Assembly: GCA_964548165.1 (NCBI GenBank)
Contig: CAZJQD010000038.1
Location: forward strand, 1 to 31,517
Origin: CAZJQD01 sp964548165 [NCBI: uncultured bacterium]
GTDB taxonomy: Bacteria; UBA8481
Direction of reading: 5' to 3'
DNA length: 31,517 nt
The translations under genes were made by a program, and so were the position numbers. This document shows, in pieces, positions 16,857 to 24,989 of the stretch; position 1 is the stretch's first letter; the number at the start of each line of letters is the position of its first letter. Under the pieces are notes generated by a model. It ran no database searches and was not told where the DNA came from. It saw nothing but the letters and a program-made list of their open reading frames with translations.

Positions 16857-17597
16857 CTAGCGTCTCAGGCCCAGGGTCAGCAGAACAAAGGGGCGCATGA
16901 ACGACCACCAGTCCCAGCTGCGGAAGAGTTGGATCTTCGAAATGGAGAGGCCGTCCTTCGGGTAGACCTTGGAGACCGGCACCTCGACATAGTGGCGCCC
17001 GGTCGCCAGGGCCTTGTACTGCAGGTAGAGTTCCAGCTCATACTTGTCCAGCCAGGACTGCTCGATGTTCACGCGGGGATCGTCGAGCATCGAGAGCCTG
17101 TAGGCGCGAAACCCGTTCGTGACCTCCGTCAGCTTCCGCCCGAATCGCAGCGACCAGAGCACGGGAGTGGCGAAGGTGAGGAATTTCCGGAAGAACGGCA
17201 TCGCCCCGAGGCGTTCGGCACGCGCGGAGGCGCCCAGGACGGGCTCGCTGCTGCCCAGGTATCGCGAGCCCTGGACGTAGTCGGCGCCGGCCTCGATGGC
17301 GGCCAGGAGCCTGGGAATCTCCGCCGGGTTGTCCTTGTTGTTGCCCGCGATGACGACGGCCACGTCGCAGCCCTGCGCCCGGAGGTAATTCAACCCGGTG
17401 CGGATCCCGGCCCCGACAAAGGACCGCCGCTCGTGGCGAAGCACGGTGACCGGATAATCGCGACAGGCGTCGATCGAGCCGTCGGTGGAGCAATCGTCGA
17501 CCACGACCACGAGGGGCGTGACGGCGTAGTCGAAACGCGCGAGAAGGAGCTTGAGCCGGGGCTCGTTGTAGACCGGGATGATGACCCCGAACTTCAT
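16857..17597 (-). CDS. Family 2 glycosyltransferase (dolichyl-phosphate mannosyltransferase-like)
   Basis: This 246-residue GT-A fold enzyme begins FGVIIPVYNEP, has VVVVDDCSTDGS (the nucleotide-sugar-binding acidic residues), VIAGNNKDNPAEIPRLL in the place of the usual DxD region, and GSRYLGSS, a hallmark of the DPM1/GtrB group that transfers a sugar from a nucleotide to polyprenyl phosphate or a related acceptor. NGFRAYRLSML and SKVYPKDG are also typical. No membrane helices follow the catalytic domain apart from a short hydrophobic end. The ATG at 17597 overlaps the epimerase stop by ATGA (17594-17597), forming a two-gene operon. The usual DxD is replaced by GNNKD, as in some relatives. Confidence 0.87.
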   Translation of the reverse strand: MKFGVIIPVYNEPRLKLLLARFDYAVTPLVVVVDDCSTDGSIDACRDYPVTVLRHERRSFVGAGIRTGLNYLRAQGCDVAVVIAGNNKDNPAEIPRLLAAIEAGADYVQGSRYLGSSEPVLGASARAERLGAMPFFRKFLTFATPVLWSLRFGRKLTEVTNGFRAYRLSMLDDPRVNIEQSWLDKYELELYLQYKALATGRHYVEVPVSKVYPKDGLSISKIQLFRSWDWWSFMRPFVLLTLGLRR

Positions 17598-18439
17598 GCC
17601 TCCGGGTACTTGCTGGAAACCACGCGGGGATTGTCGTACTTCGCGAGGTAGTGCTCGAGCCCGGCCCGAACGCTCCACTTCGCGCGGAATCCGATCTTCT
17701 GCTCGGCCTCCTCCGGCTTCACGACGCGCCGGTGCACGTTGTCGATCTCGCGCTTGGGCACCTCCCGTACCGGCTTGCCCGTCTTCTCCGAGAGCCAGCG
17801 GGCGACCTCCCCCAGCGAGGACTCGATGCCGGTCCCGATCGAGACGGCGTCCGGCGTCCAGGCCTCGATCGCCTTCATGATCCCCTCCACCGTGTCCTCC
17901 ACGTAGGTGAAATCGCGGGTCGCCGACGGATCGATCAGCGTGATCTCGGGCTCCCTGAGCCACCGCGCGATCACGCTCTCGGTGTCGCCGGGCCCGAAGA
18001 CGTTGGAGAGACGGACAACGCAGGTCGGCACCCACTGGCGGTACATCAGGGCGTAGCGCTCTCCCGCCGACTTCGAGACGGCATAGTGGCTGACCTCGTT
18101 CTGGACGGAGACCGAGGAGATGTAGACGAAGGGGACCTGGTGCTTGCGGCAGGCCATCAGCACGTTGAGGGTCCCGAGGATGTTGGTCTGCGCATCCAGC
18201 ATCGGGAAACGGATCGAGTTGCGGATGTCCTTGCACGCGGCGTGAACGACGAGCCCGGCGAGGCTCACGAGGTCGTCCATCTCGGGCGAACAGATGTCCT
18301 TCACGATCGTGCGAGGGTTCAACCGCTTGGCAAAACTCCGGTCATCGAGGGGGCGCGCGTTCGGGATCCGCTCGACGAGATGAGAGCCGACAAAGCCCTC
18401 TCCGCCCAGCACCAGCGTCGGTTTATGGAAGTCGATCAT
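17594..18439 (-). CDS. NAD-dependent epimerase/dehydratase (extended SDR)
   Basis: This 281-residue enzyme of the GalE/UDP-sugar epimerase-dehydratase group acts on nucleotide sugars in the cytosol. The Rossmann motif is VLGGEGFVGSHLVE at about residues 10-23 (GGxGxxG). The catalytic set is YISSVSV (Ser108/109) with HYAVSKSAGE (Tyr119, Lys123). RLSNVFGPGD and RDFTYVEDTVEGI are family hallmarks. The product probably feeds the downstream glycosyltransferase with which it overlaps by 4 bp, but the exact sugar cannot be told. The start at 18439 lies 6 nt after a -10-like box, which supports leaderless transcription. Confidence 0.87.
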   Translation of the reverse strand: MIDFHKPTLVLGGEGFVGSHLVERIPNARPLDDRSFAKRLNPRTIVKDICSPEMDDLVSLAGLVVHAACKDIRNSIRFPMLDAQTNILGTLNVLMACRKHQVPFVYISSVSVQNEVSHYAVSKSAGERYALMYRQWVPTCVVRLSNVFGPGDTESVIARWLREPEITLIDPSATRDFTYVEDTVEGIMKAIEAWTPDAVSIGTGIESSLGEVARWLSEKTGKPVREVPKREIDNVHRRVVKPEEAEQKIGFRAKWSVRAGLEHYLAKYDNPRVVSSKYPEA

Positions 18440-18445
18440 GCTCTA

Positions 18446-18474
18446 AGCATGCCGCACCGGGCCCGGGACGGCAA
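18446..18474 (-). promoter_or_regulatory. Leaderless-type promoter of the epimerase operon
   Basis: On the minus strand, TTGCCG (18469-18474), a 17-bp spacer and CATGCT (18446-18451) end 6 nt before the ATG at 18439. The -10 is poor in sequence but the spacing matches the other leaderless promoters here. Confidence 0.4.
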
Positions 18475-18527
18475 CGGCTTTGGCGGCGGCATCATGGTGC
18501 ATTCCCACGCGATCTTTTTTTACGTCA

Positions 18528-20849
18528 CTACATGAGGTCGACGGGATCGATATCGAGGAGAATGCGGATGTCCGGCGCTCCGGCGCCCGCACGGCCACGG
18601 CCACCCGTCGGGCGCCCCGCGACGGAAGCCCGCTTCAGTGCCTCCAGCCGCGCGTCCTCGGCCAGGCCCGGGCTCGTCAACCACCGCACCTGCCAGCGTT
18701 GTCGGCCGCGAAGTCGCTCGACGGGAGCGGGCGCGGGACCCAGGACCTTGCCCGCGGGCGATGACGGATCGCGGAGAGCATCGGCGATCCGCCCGGCCGC
18801 CTGCGCGGCCAGGTCGTCGGCCAGCGTGATGGGCGACGCGGCGACCTCGACCGTCCACTGCGCCATCCGCTGAAACGGCGGGAGCGCCGCGACCTTCCGG
18901 CGCGCCAGCTCGCCGCGCACGAACGTCTCGACGTCATGGCGAGCCGCCAGCTGGACGGCTGGATGATCGGGCTGGTACGTCTGCACGATCGCGCGCCCCG
19001 GCTCCTCCGCCCGTCCCGCTCTCCCGAGGACCTGCACCAGGAGCGAGAAGGTCCGCTCGGCGGCGCGAAAATCCGGCACGTGGAGCGACGTCTCCGCGGC
19101 GACGACGCCGACGAGCGTGATGCGCGGGATGTCGAGGCCCTTTCCGATCATCTGCGTCCCGACCAGGACGTCGAACTCTCCGGCCGCGAACGCCGTGAGG
19201 ATGTCGCGGTGCGCGCCCTTGCGAACCGTGGTGTCGGCGTCCATCCGCGCCACGCGCGCCTCGGGCCACCGCTCCCTCACCTCCGCCTCGATCCTCTCGG
19301 TTCCCGCGCCGAACGCCTTGATCTTGCGCGAGCCGCACCCGGGACAGACCGAGGGCGGCGGGATCCGGTGATTGCAGAAGTGGCAGACGAGTTGCGACGT
19401 GGCGCCGGCGGCACCCTGCCGCCCCCCTCGAGCCCCTCCCGATCGATACTCGTGGGGCGTCAGGGTCACGTCGCAGGAAGGACAGCGGATCGCTTCTCCG
19501 CACGTGCGGCAGAGCACGAAGGACGCATGCCCGCGACGATTAAGAAAGAGAAGCGCCTGGCGCCCCGCCTTGAGCGTGGCGGTGAGCGCCTTCTCGAGCT
19601 CGCGCGAGAAGATGGTCGTATTGCCCTCGGCCAGCTCCGCGCGCATGTCGACGACCGTGACGGGCGGCAGGGGGCGATCTCCGATCCTCCGTTCCAGCCG
19701 CGCCACCGATCCCGCTCCGCCCGCCAGGTGCTCGCAGAGCGGCGTGGCGGTCCCGAGGAGGATCCGGGCTCCGGCCGCCTGTGCGCGTCGTCGCGCCACG
19801 TCCACGGCATGATAGCGCGGGGTCTCGCCCTGCTTGAACGAGTGCTCGTGAGCCTCGTCGACGACGATGAGGCCGAGATGGACCACCGGCGCGAAGACCG
19901 CGGAACGCGCCCCGACCACGACGCGGCTCTGGCCCCTGAGGATGCGCAGCCATTCGTCGTAGCGCTCGCCCGGGGAGAGCGCCGAGTGGAGGATCGCCAC
20001 GGTGTCGCCCAGGCGCGCGCGAAAACGGTCGACGGTCTGCGGCGTCAACGCGATCTCCGGCACGAGAACGATGGCGCTTCTCCCCTCCGCCAGCTCCCGG
20101 GCGATGCCCTGGAGATAGACCTCCGTCTTCCCCGAGCCCGTGACGCCCCACAAGAGGAGCTCGCCGCCGGGCGGCAGGGACGCCAGCCGGGTGAGTGCCT
20201 CGGCCTGGTCCGGGGTCAACGCGCGCGGCGTATCCGGCACGACCACCGTGCGCCTCAGGGGATCCCGCCGCTCCGTCACCAGCTCGGTGACAAGGTCGCC
20301 GCGCCTCACGAGCGTGTCGAGTCGGCCGCGCGAGAGTCCGAAGCGACGCATCAGGTCGGCCGATGTCAGCGATCGCGGATGAGCGGCCAGCATCGCCACG
20401 AGCGATCGCACGCGCTCGTCCTCCGCCGGCATCCGCTCCCAGGCGCGCCTGTCCCAGTCCCGACCCGGCGCCAGGGAGAACACGCGCCGGGTCTTCTCGC
20501 GCGCCCCGCCGGCGAACTTCAACCCCTGCGGCACCGCGGTCTCCAGGCATCGATACCAGGGCACGAGGCAGGCGCGCGCCATCCAGCGCGTCAACTCCAT
20601 GAGCTCCGGCGTCACCACGGGAAATCCATCCACCCGCGCCGTCACCGGCTTGGAACCCTCTCGCGACTCCGCCATCCCCGTCACGAAGCCAATCACCGTG
20701 CGACGCCCGAACGAAACCTCCACGCGCTCGCCGACGGTCGTTCCTCTCGGGGCGAGATACGTGAACGTCTCCGCCCCGACCTCTCCGGGAACAGGCACCA
20801 GGACGGAGACGGGCACGAGGGCGGAATCGTCGGGAAGGGTATCGTTCAC
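18528..20849 (-). CDS. priA: Primosomal protein N' (replication restart helicase PriA)
   Basis: PriA recognises stalled or collapsed replication forks, unwinds the lagging strand and starts reloading of the replicative helicase. The 773-residue protein has an N-terminal DNA-binding domain (PVSVLVPVPGEVGAETFTYLAP), then Walker A GVTGSGKTE (about 235-243), VLVPEIALTPQ, the DEAH box VDEAHEHSFKQ (about 330-340), eight zinc-binding cysteines in four pairs (CRTC, CPSC, CHFC, CPGC), and helicase C-terminal motifs (VLVGTQMIGKGLDIP, QVLGRAGRAE). A Gly/Arg-rich insert of about 15 residues splits the zinc region. GTG at 20849 avoids overlap with the upstream gene; a GTG at 20900 is possible. Neither has a clear ribosome binding site. 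Confidence 0.95.
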   Translation of the reverse strand: MNDTLPDDSALVPVSVLVPVPGEVGAETFTYLAPRGTTVGERVEVSFGRRTVIGFVTGMAESREGSKPVTARVDGFPVVTPELMELTRWMARACLVPWYRCLETAVPQGLKFAGGAREKTRRVFSLAPGRDWDRRAWERMPAEDERVRSLVAMLAAHPRSLTSADLMRRFGLSRGRLDTLVRRGDLVTELVTERRDPLRRTVVVPDTPRALTPDQAEALTRLASLPPGGELLLWGVTGSGKTEVYLQGIARELAEGRSAIVLVPEIALTPQTVDRFRARLGDTVAILHSALSPGERYDEWLRILRGQSRVVVGARSAVFAPVVHLGLIVVDEAHEHSFKQGETPRYHAVDVARRRAQAAGARILLGTATPLCEHLAGGAGSVARLERRIGDRPLPPVTVVDMRAELAEGNTTIFSRELEKALTATLKAGRQALLFLNRRGHASFVLCRTCGEAIRCPSCDVTLTPHEYRSGGARGGRQGAAGATSQLVCHFCNHRIPPPSVCPGCGSRKIKAFGAGTERIEAEVRERWPEARVARMDADTTVRKGAHRDILTAFAAGEFDVLVGTQMIGKGLDIPRITLVGVVAAETSLHVPDFRAAERTFSLLVQVLGRAGRAEEPGRAIVQTYQPDHPAVQLAARHDVETFVRGELARRKVAALPPFQRMAQWTVEVAASPITLADDLAAQAAGRIADALRDPSSPAGKVLGPAPAPVERLRGRQRWQVRWLTSPGLAEDARLEALKRASVAGRPTGGRGRAGAGAPDIRILLDIDPVDLM

Positions 20850-20859
20850 GGCGTGGCGA

Positions 20860-21864
20860 TCAGGACGTGGTCGGAGGCGGCACCGAGAGAAACCGTTCAC
20901 TCGGTTCTTTCGCTTGCGCTGTATCGTCAGCGTGTTCCAGCGGGCGATGGGGGGAGTCCGAGGGGGGAGCTGTCCCAGGCGCGCCTGTCCGCGCGCCCCC
21001 CTCGGCGCCCGGCCCGGCTTTGCCGGAACGAGCGTGAACGGTTTTCACCGAGAGAAACTCGCGGACCTTCTTGAGGTCCTCCCAGGCATCCTTCTTGGCC
21101 GCGTTGGTCCGCAGGAGATACGCCGGGTGCAACGTGGGGATCAGGGGGATGGACCGCCACTGGAAGAGCTGTCCGTGGATCTTCGTGATCTTCAGCTCCG
21201 GATCCTCCAGGAAGAACTTCGTGGCCGGGCCGCCCAGCGAGACGATGAGCGATGGGCGGATGATCGCGATCTGCCGCTCGAGATAGCCGCGGCACGCGGC
21301 CACCTCGTTCTCGTGCGGTACGCGGTTGCCCGGGGGGCGGCACTTCACGATGTTGGTGATGAAGACCTCGTCTCGCGTGAGGTGGATGGCGGCCAGCATC
21401 TTGGTCAAGAGCTTCCCGGCGGCGCCGACGAAGGGCAGGCCGGATTCATCCTCGTCCTCGCCGGGGCCTTCGCCGACGAGCATCAGGCGCGCCGCGGCAT
21501 GGCCGGTGCCCGGAACCGCCTTGTGACGCGTTCCTGCGAGCGCGCAGGCCGTGCAGGCCGCGCACGACGCCGCCACCTCCTGCAACTCCTCGATCCGCGA
21601 CCGCGGAGCCTCGCCCGGATGAGGAATGACACGGTCGCCGGCGAGAACGCGGCCCTCACCGGCATCGCCCGCGCCAAGACCGGCGGCGGTCGAAGGTTCC
21701 CCGGTCGCCGTGCGCGCTGTCGACCGCGCGGGCCGATCGGGCGGCGCGGGCGGGAGCATCAGTTCCTGCTCCACGTAACGCTTCATCGCCGCGACCAGCA
21801 GGCGGCGTGCCTCATCGGGATTTCCCGAGCGAGCCTCCGGGGCTCCGACGCGACCGGACCTCAC
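20860..21864 (-). CDS. Family 4 (type) uracil-DNA glycosylase with Fe-S cluster
   Basis: This enzyme excises uracil from DNA at the first step of base excision repair. The 334-residue protein has an N-terminal Pro/Ala-rich extension of about 90 residues, then the cluster cysteines Cys101 and Cys104 (SCAACTACAL), Cys175 (KCRPPGN) and Cys191. The active-site motif is GEGPGEDEDESGLPFVG and the second motif is LHPAYLLR. A hydrophilic tail of about 60 residues follows. The GTG at 21864 overlaps the fapA stop (GTGA, 21861-21864), and priA starts just after its end, so repair and replication-restart functions share one transcript. Family 4 membership is inferred from the cysteine pattern. Confidence 0.92.
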   Translation of the reverse strand: MRSGRVGAPEARSGNPDEARRLLVAAMKRYVEQELMLPPAPPDRPARSTARTATGEPSTAAGLGAGDAGEGRVLAGDRVIPHPGEAPRSRIEELQEVAASCAACTACALAGTRHKAVPGTGHAAARLMLVGEGPGEDEDESGLPFVGAAGKLLTKMLAAIHLTRDEVFITNIVKCRPPGNRVPHENEVAACRGYLERQIAIIRPSLIVSLGGPATKFFLEDPELKITKIHGQLFQWRSIPLIPTLHPAYLLRTNAAKKDAWEDLKKVREFLSVKTVHARSGKAGPGAEGGARTGAPGTAPPSDSPHRPLEHADDTAQAKEPSERFLSVPPPTTS

Positions 21865-23702
21865 ACGGCCCCGCTGTAGGGATTGATCTTGATCTCCCCC
21901 CCGACCCGCGTGAAGGTCGCGTATTGCACCGGCGACGAGAGCACCAGGGAGGCGGAACCGATCTCGATGCGCGTGCCGGCCATCGCCGTATCGATGACGT
22001 GCACGCGCGCGCCCGTGGACGTTTCCGTCACTTCCCCATCGAGCGTGCGCAGGGCGTCGCGATGAGCCTTCAGGCGCGACTGGAGCTGCACCTGGGTCGC
22101 GCGGAGTTGCCCGACACGGGGATCGTGCGCGGCCAAGGGAGGTGGCGAGGAACCCCGGCCCTCGACCGCGCGCAGCGCCTCTTCGACCTTCGCGAGGCGC
22201 GCCTCGTCCTCCGCCTGGACCGCCTTCAAGCTCCTCATGCGCTCCAGGTGCTCGATCCGGATGCCCACCCGGATCTGGGTTCGCGTGGTGCCCTCCCCGC
22301 CGATTGCCCGCACCGTCACGTCGCCGCCGGCGAACGTGGATCCGCCGACCAGCGCGGCACGCGTGCCGTTCATCACGAGACTCCCTCCGACGACGATGTC
22401 GGAGTGAAGGATCAGTTCGTGGACCATCATCTCACCGCGGGCCAGGACGCGGGAGTTCTCGATGAAGAGCGCGATCAGGTCGCCGCCCACGCGGATGTCC
22501 GCCTCTTGTCGCCCGAGGATGCCCCCGACCACCACGAGGTTGCCGCCCACCTCGACCCGGCACTTGCCGATCGACTTGCGGATGAAGGCGCTCCCCGTCG
22601 CCTTCATGCTGAACGCGTCCTCGACCAGGCCATCAACGCAGACGGTTCCGGCGAAATCGATGTTGCCGACCGCGTAGTTGACGTCGCCCTTGACGTGGTA
22701 GAACGGCGAGACATGAACGCGGCCGCTGATGAGGGAGACGTGCCCGTCGATGGCTGCTCGCAGATCGTCACCCTCGGCGTAGACGTTCTCGCCCTGGGGG
22801 AGTTCGATCGCCCGCACGGGCGGTGGGGCCAAGACCTTGCCCCGGACGTCCAGGCCCGGCAGACCCTGGCCCGGCGGGATGCGGCGCGCCAGCAGATCTC
22901 CCGCCTTCACGCTCTCGATCAGGTCGAGCTCGCGAAAATCGACGCGGCCATGATCGTCCTCCTGGAGATTCACCCAGTGGCGATCGACCCGGAAGCGCCA
23001 CTCGATGCTCCCTGGATCGCTCGCGATGGGGAGCGTGGCGTTGGCGACGCGGATCGGCTGGTTGTAGCGCCGCTCCGTCAGGGCGATCTCGAGCCCCTGG
23101 AGATCGACGCCCGCGGTCACCCCGCTCCGCAGGAGGCCCTCCCTCACTTCCGCGAGGAGCACGTCCCGGCCGCCGCGCCGGGGCGGCAGGATCGTGACGT
23201 CGCAGGCGAGACCATCGGGAGACACGTGCACCAGGAACGTGCCATCACGTTCGCCCGCCTGGCCCAGGAGCGCCACCTTGTGCTCGTTCCCGTCCGCCTC
23301 CAGCACGCAACGAGCCACGAGCTCCTCGTGAATCTCCTCGGGCTCATACTCGCGCACCGCGGCCATCACGTGCTCGACCGTCACAGGCTTGCCTCCGCCC
23401 AGCGGCGCGAAGACGCTCAATACGAGATCGCGATCCCGGACCTCGATCATGTGATGCCCGTCGAGATCGCGGACAGCCTTCAGGGCCCCCTCGAGATGTC
23501 GCCCCACGCTGTCGTGGATCCAGGCGCGGATTCGGGCCGGTCGCGCGCCCCACCCCAGGAAACCGCCTCGGGGTTCCTCGACGACCCGGTACCGCAGGTG
23601 CCCCGTCGATACGCCCAGCTCGGCGGCGGCCATGGAAACGGCGGCGTCCACGGTCTCCGCCTCTACGGCAACCTCCAACGCCTCGCCCCGTCGATGATTC
23701 AT
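21861..23702 (-). CDS. FapA-like (DUF342) protein with Jag-N-like domain
   Basis: This 613-residue protein has at residues of about 8-55 a Jag-N-like domain (VDAAVSMAAAELGVS, EEPRGGFLGWGARPARIRA), the segment shared with KhpB/Jag RNA-binding proteins. The DUF342 (FapA) core follows at about 180-480, with the diagnostic stretch RRIPPGQGLPGLDVRGK and many right-handed beta-helix-like turns (GDVNYAVGNIDFAGTV, VGGNLVVVGGILG, VGGDLIALFIENS). Residues of about 480-560 form a charged coiled coil. FapA proteins are linked to flagellar or cell-surface assembly, but no flagellar gene is present here. The probable -10 is TAGAAT (23721-23726). The family is clear; the role is not. Confidence 0.85.
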   Translation of the reverse strand: MNHRRGEALEVAVEAETVDAAVSMAAAELGVSTGHLRYRVVEEPRGGFLGWGARPARIRAWIHDSVGRHLEGALKAVRDLDGHHMIEVRDRDLVLSVFAPLGGGKPVTVEHVMAAVREYEPEEIHEELVARCVLEADGNEHKVALLGQAGERDGTFLVHVSPDGLACDVTILPPRRGGRDVLLAEVREGLLRSGVTAGVDLQGLEIALTERRYNQPIRVANATLPIASDPGSIEWRFRVDRHWVNLQEDDHGRVDFRELDLIESVKAGDLLARRIPPGQGLPGLDVRGKVLAPPPVRAIELPQGENVYAEGDDLRAAIDGHVSLISGRVHVSPFYHVKGDVNYAVGNIDFAGTVCVDGLVEDAFSMKATGSAFIRKSIGKCRVEVGGNLVVVGGILGRQEADIRVGGDLIALFIENSRVLARGEMMVHELILHSDIVVGGSLVMNGTRAALVGGSTFAGGDVTVRAIGGEGTTRTQIRVGIRIEHLERMRSLKAVQAEDEARLAKVEEALRAVEGRGSSPPPLAAHDPRVGQLRATQVQLQSRLKAHRDALRTLDGEVTETSTGARVHVIDTAMAGTRIEIGSASLVLSSPVQYATFTRVGGEIKINPYSGAV

Positions 23703-23804
23703 GGATTCATGCCGGCCCGCATTCTACCGATCGGATGCCCGAGGTCGCGGAAAAACGATCTGGAAATGTCGCGGGGTCCGCAGGAACGGAAATCCCTCCC
23801 GTGC

Positions 23805-24605
23805 TCAGCCGTGGCTGTTGACGAACTCTCGCTCCGGATCGATGGGTCGGCCATCGCGGCGAATCTCGAAATGCAGGTGAGCGCCATAGGCACGCCCGGT
23901 CGCACCGACGGCGGCAATGATGTCTCCACGCTGAACAACCTGCCCGACGCGAACACGGAGGGACGAGGCATGCGCGTAGAGCGTCTCCTTGCCCGCGCCA
24001 TGGTCGAGAATGACCGTCAGGCCGTAGCCATTGCGCCAGCCGGCAAAGACGACGACGCCCTCTTCATGAGCGCGAATCGGGGCGCCGTGGGGCAGGGAGA
24101 CGTCGATGCCGTCGTGGTGGCGCACCGTCCCTCCCAATCTCCGGAAGCCAAAACCGGACGTGATCGTACCATCGCGCTCGCCCTCGCGGCTCTCCTGGTC
24201 ATCAAGGTCATCGAGACCCAAGGCGGGAAGCTCGCTATTCGAGCTCCCGGCCGGCGAGGAAGCGCCTGGATCAGACGCATGCGGAGCGCGGGAACGGGCG
24301 AAGTCGAGGTCGTTGACGCGGCCACCCCACGCACGATCCGGCGCCTGGCGGACTGCGGGCAGAAGAGCCAGAGATAGGGAGGGGGAGCGGGGATTGATGC
24401 TCCGGAGAAAGCGAGGAAGGGCCAGATCCGTAGAGCTGAAACGAGAGGACATAGCCATAGCCGGAGAAGCGGAAAGCGGCTGAACGCCATCCGCGAGAAA
24501 GAGAGCAAAACCGGATACGAGAAGAACAGCTAGCACGAGCCGATCCAGCCGTCTCTTATTCTCGACGCGCTTCGAGACGCGCCGGGCGCCGTAATGCACC
24601 CGCAT
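23805..24605 (-). CDS. M23 family metallopeptidase (LytM-like), membrane-anchored
   Basis: This 266-residue zinc endopeptidase is probably directed at peptidoglycan crosslinks, or is a LytM-type activator, in the periplasm. A basic N-terminus and hydrophobic segment (about residues 20-40) give a signal anchor. After a low-complexity linker, the LytM domain covers about 145-262. Zinc ligands are intact: His164 and Asp168 in HHDGIDVSLPHG and His245 in HLHFEI, with catalytic His212 in LYAHAS. It is therefore probably active. The start ATG has GGGGAGGG (24609-24616) just upstream, a classical ribosome binding site unlike most genes here. It lies 30 nt after the HTH gene and may share its promoter. 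Confidence 0.9.
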   Translation of the reverse strand: MRVHYGARRVSKRVENKRRLDRLVLAVLLVSGFALFLADGVQPLSASPAMAMSSRFSSTDLALPRFLRSINPRSPSLSLALLPAVRQAPDRAWGGRVNDLDFARSRAPHASDPGASSPAGSSNSELPALGLDDLDDQESREGERDGTITSGFGFRRLGGTVRHHDGIDVSLPHGAPIRAHEEGVVVFAGWRNGYGLTVILDHGAGKETLYAHASSLRVRVGQVVQRGDIIAAVGATGRAYGAHLHFEIRRDGRPIDPEREFVNSHG

Positions 24606-24635
24606 GAACCCTCCCCGGACTGCTACTCTTTCAAA

Positions 24636-24875
24636 TCAGTTCGGTGTTGAACTTGAATCCGCTGATGCGGGAGGCGCCAACTGGGGGCCGACCCGATGAG
24701 ATTCCATGAAGAGATCGAGGTCGGCACGCCTGTACCTGTTACGGTTATGAATCTTGTACACAGGTATCTGGCCTTCTTTCACAAGCCGCCACAGGGTGAC
24801 GCTGGAGACCTTGAGATAGTCCTGTGCTTCTTTGCTCGTCAGGTACTCTTCTCTTTTTGCCGGCTGCTCCGTCAA
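24636..24875 (-). CDS. Excisionase-type helix-turn-helix DNA-binding protein
   Basis: This 79-residue protein has one MerR/Xis-like winged helix domain (about residues 10-58): EYLTSKEAQDYLKVSSVTLWRLVKEGQIP followed by YRRADLDLFM, the standard pattern of the excisionase (HTH_17) family. Solo members act as small transcription factors or recombination directionality factors. It starts with TTG at 24875, 7 nt after AAGGAG. A clear sigma70-like promoter sits upstream in an AT-richer stretch. The neighbour downstream is the M23 peptidase, so regulation of cell wall remodelling is possible. No integrase is adjacent, which argues against a phage excisionase. Confidence 0.85.
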   Translation of the reverse strand: MTEQPAKREEYLTSKEAQDYLKVSSVTLWRLVKEGQIPVYKIHNRNRYRRADLDLFMESHRVGPQLAPPASADSSSTPN

Positions 24876-24932
24876 CTCTTCTCTCCTTCAGACTTCCGGA
24901 CACGGACATCAAATGCCCGACCGTTTGGAGGC

Positions 24933-24962
24933 AATCTAAAAGGAGCGGTGGAAATCTGTCAA
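24933..24962 (-). promoter_or_regulatory. Promoter of the HTH/M23 pair
   Basis: On the minus strand, a perfect -35 TTGACA (24957-24962) and TAGATT (24933-24938) are separated by 18 bp, in AT-richer DNA. The 8-bp palindrome aaacgttt (24974-24981), 11 bp upstream, may be an operator. Confidence 0.6.
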
Positions 24963-24989
24963 CAGATTAATTCAAACGTTTTCAAATCA

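Noticed and set aside
18507-18514. Run of T near 18,510 as a terminator
   Set aside because: No stem precedes it on the + strand, and on the minus strand, where the flanking genes lie, it would be a run of A.
18936-21074. 712-codon open frame on the + strand
   Set aside because: It is antisense to priA, whose motifs are unmistakable; the translation is Arg-rich without domains.
21807-24377. 856-codon open frame on the + strand
   Set aside because: It lies antisense to fapA, the glycosylase and the M23 gene, has low-complexity His/Arg/Asp-rich translation and no family motif. Such frames are usual opposite GC-rich genes.
24636-24875. HTH protein as a phage excisionase
   Set aside because: No integrase or attachment site is adjacent; the recombinase at 30.3 kb is 5 kb away and separated by housekeeping genes.
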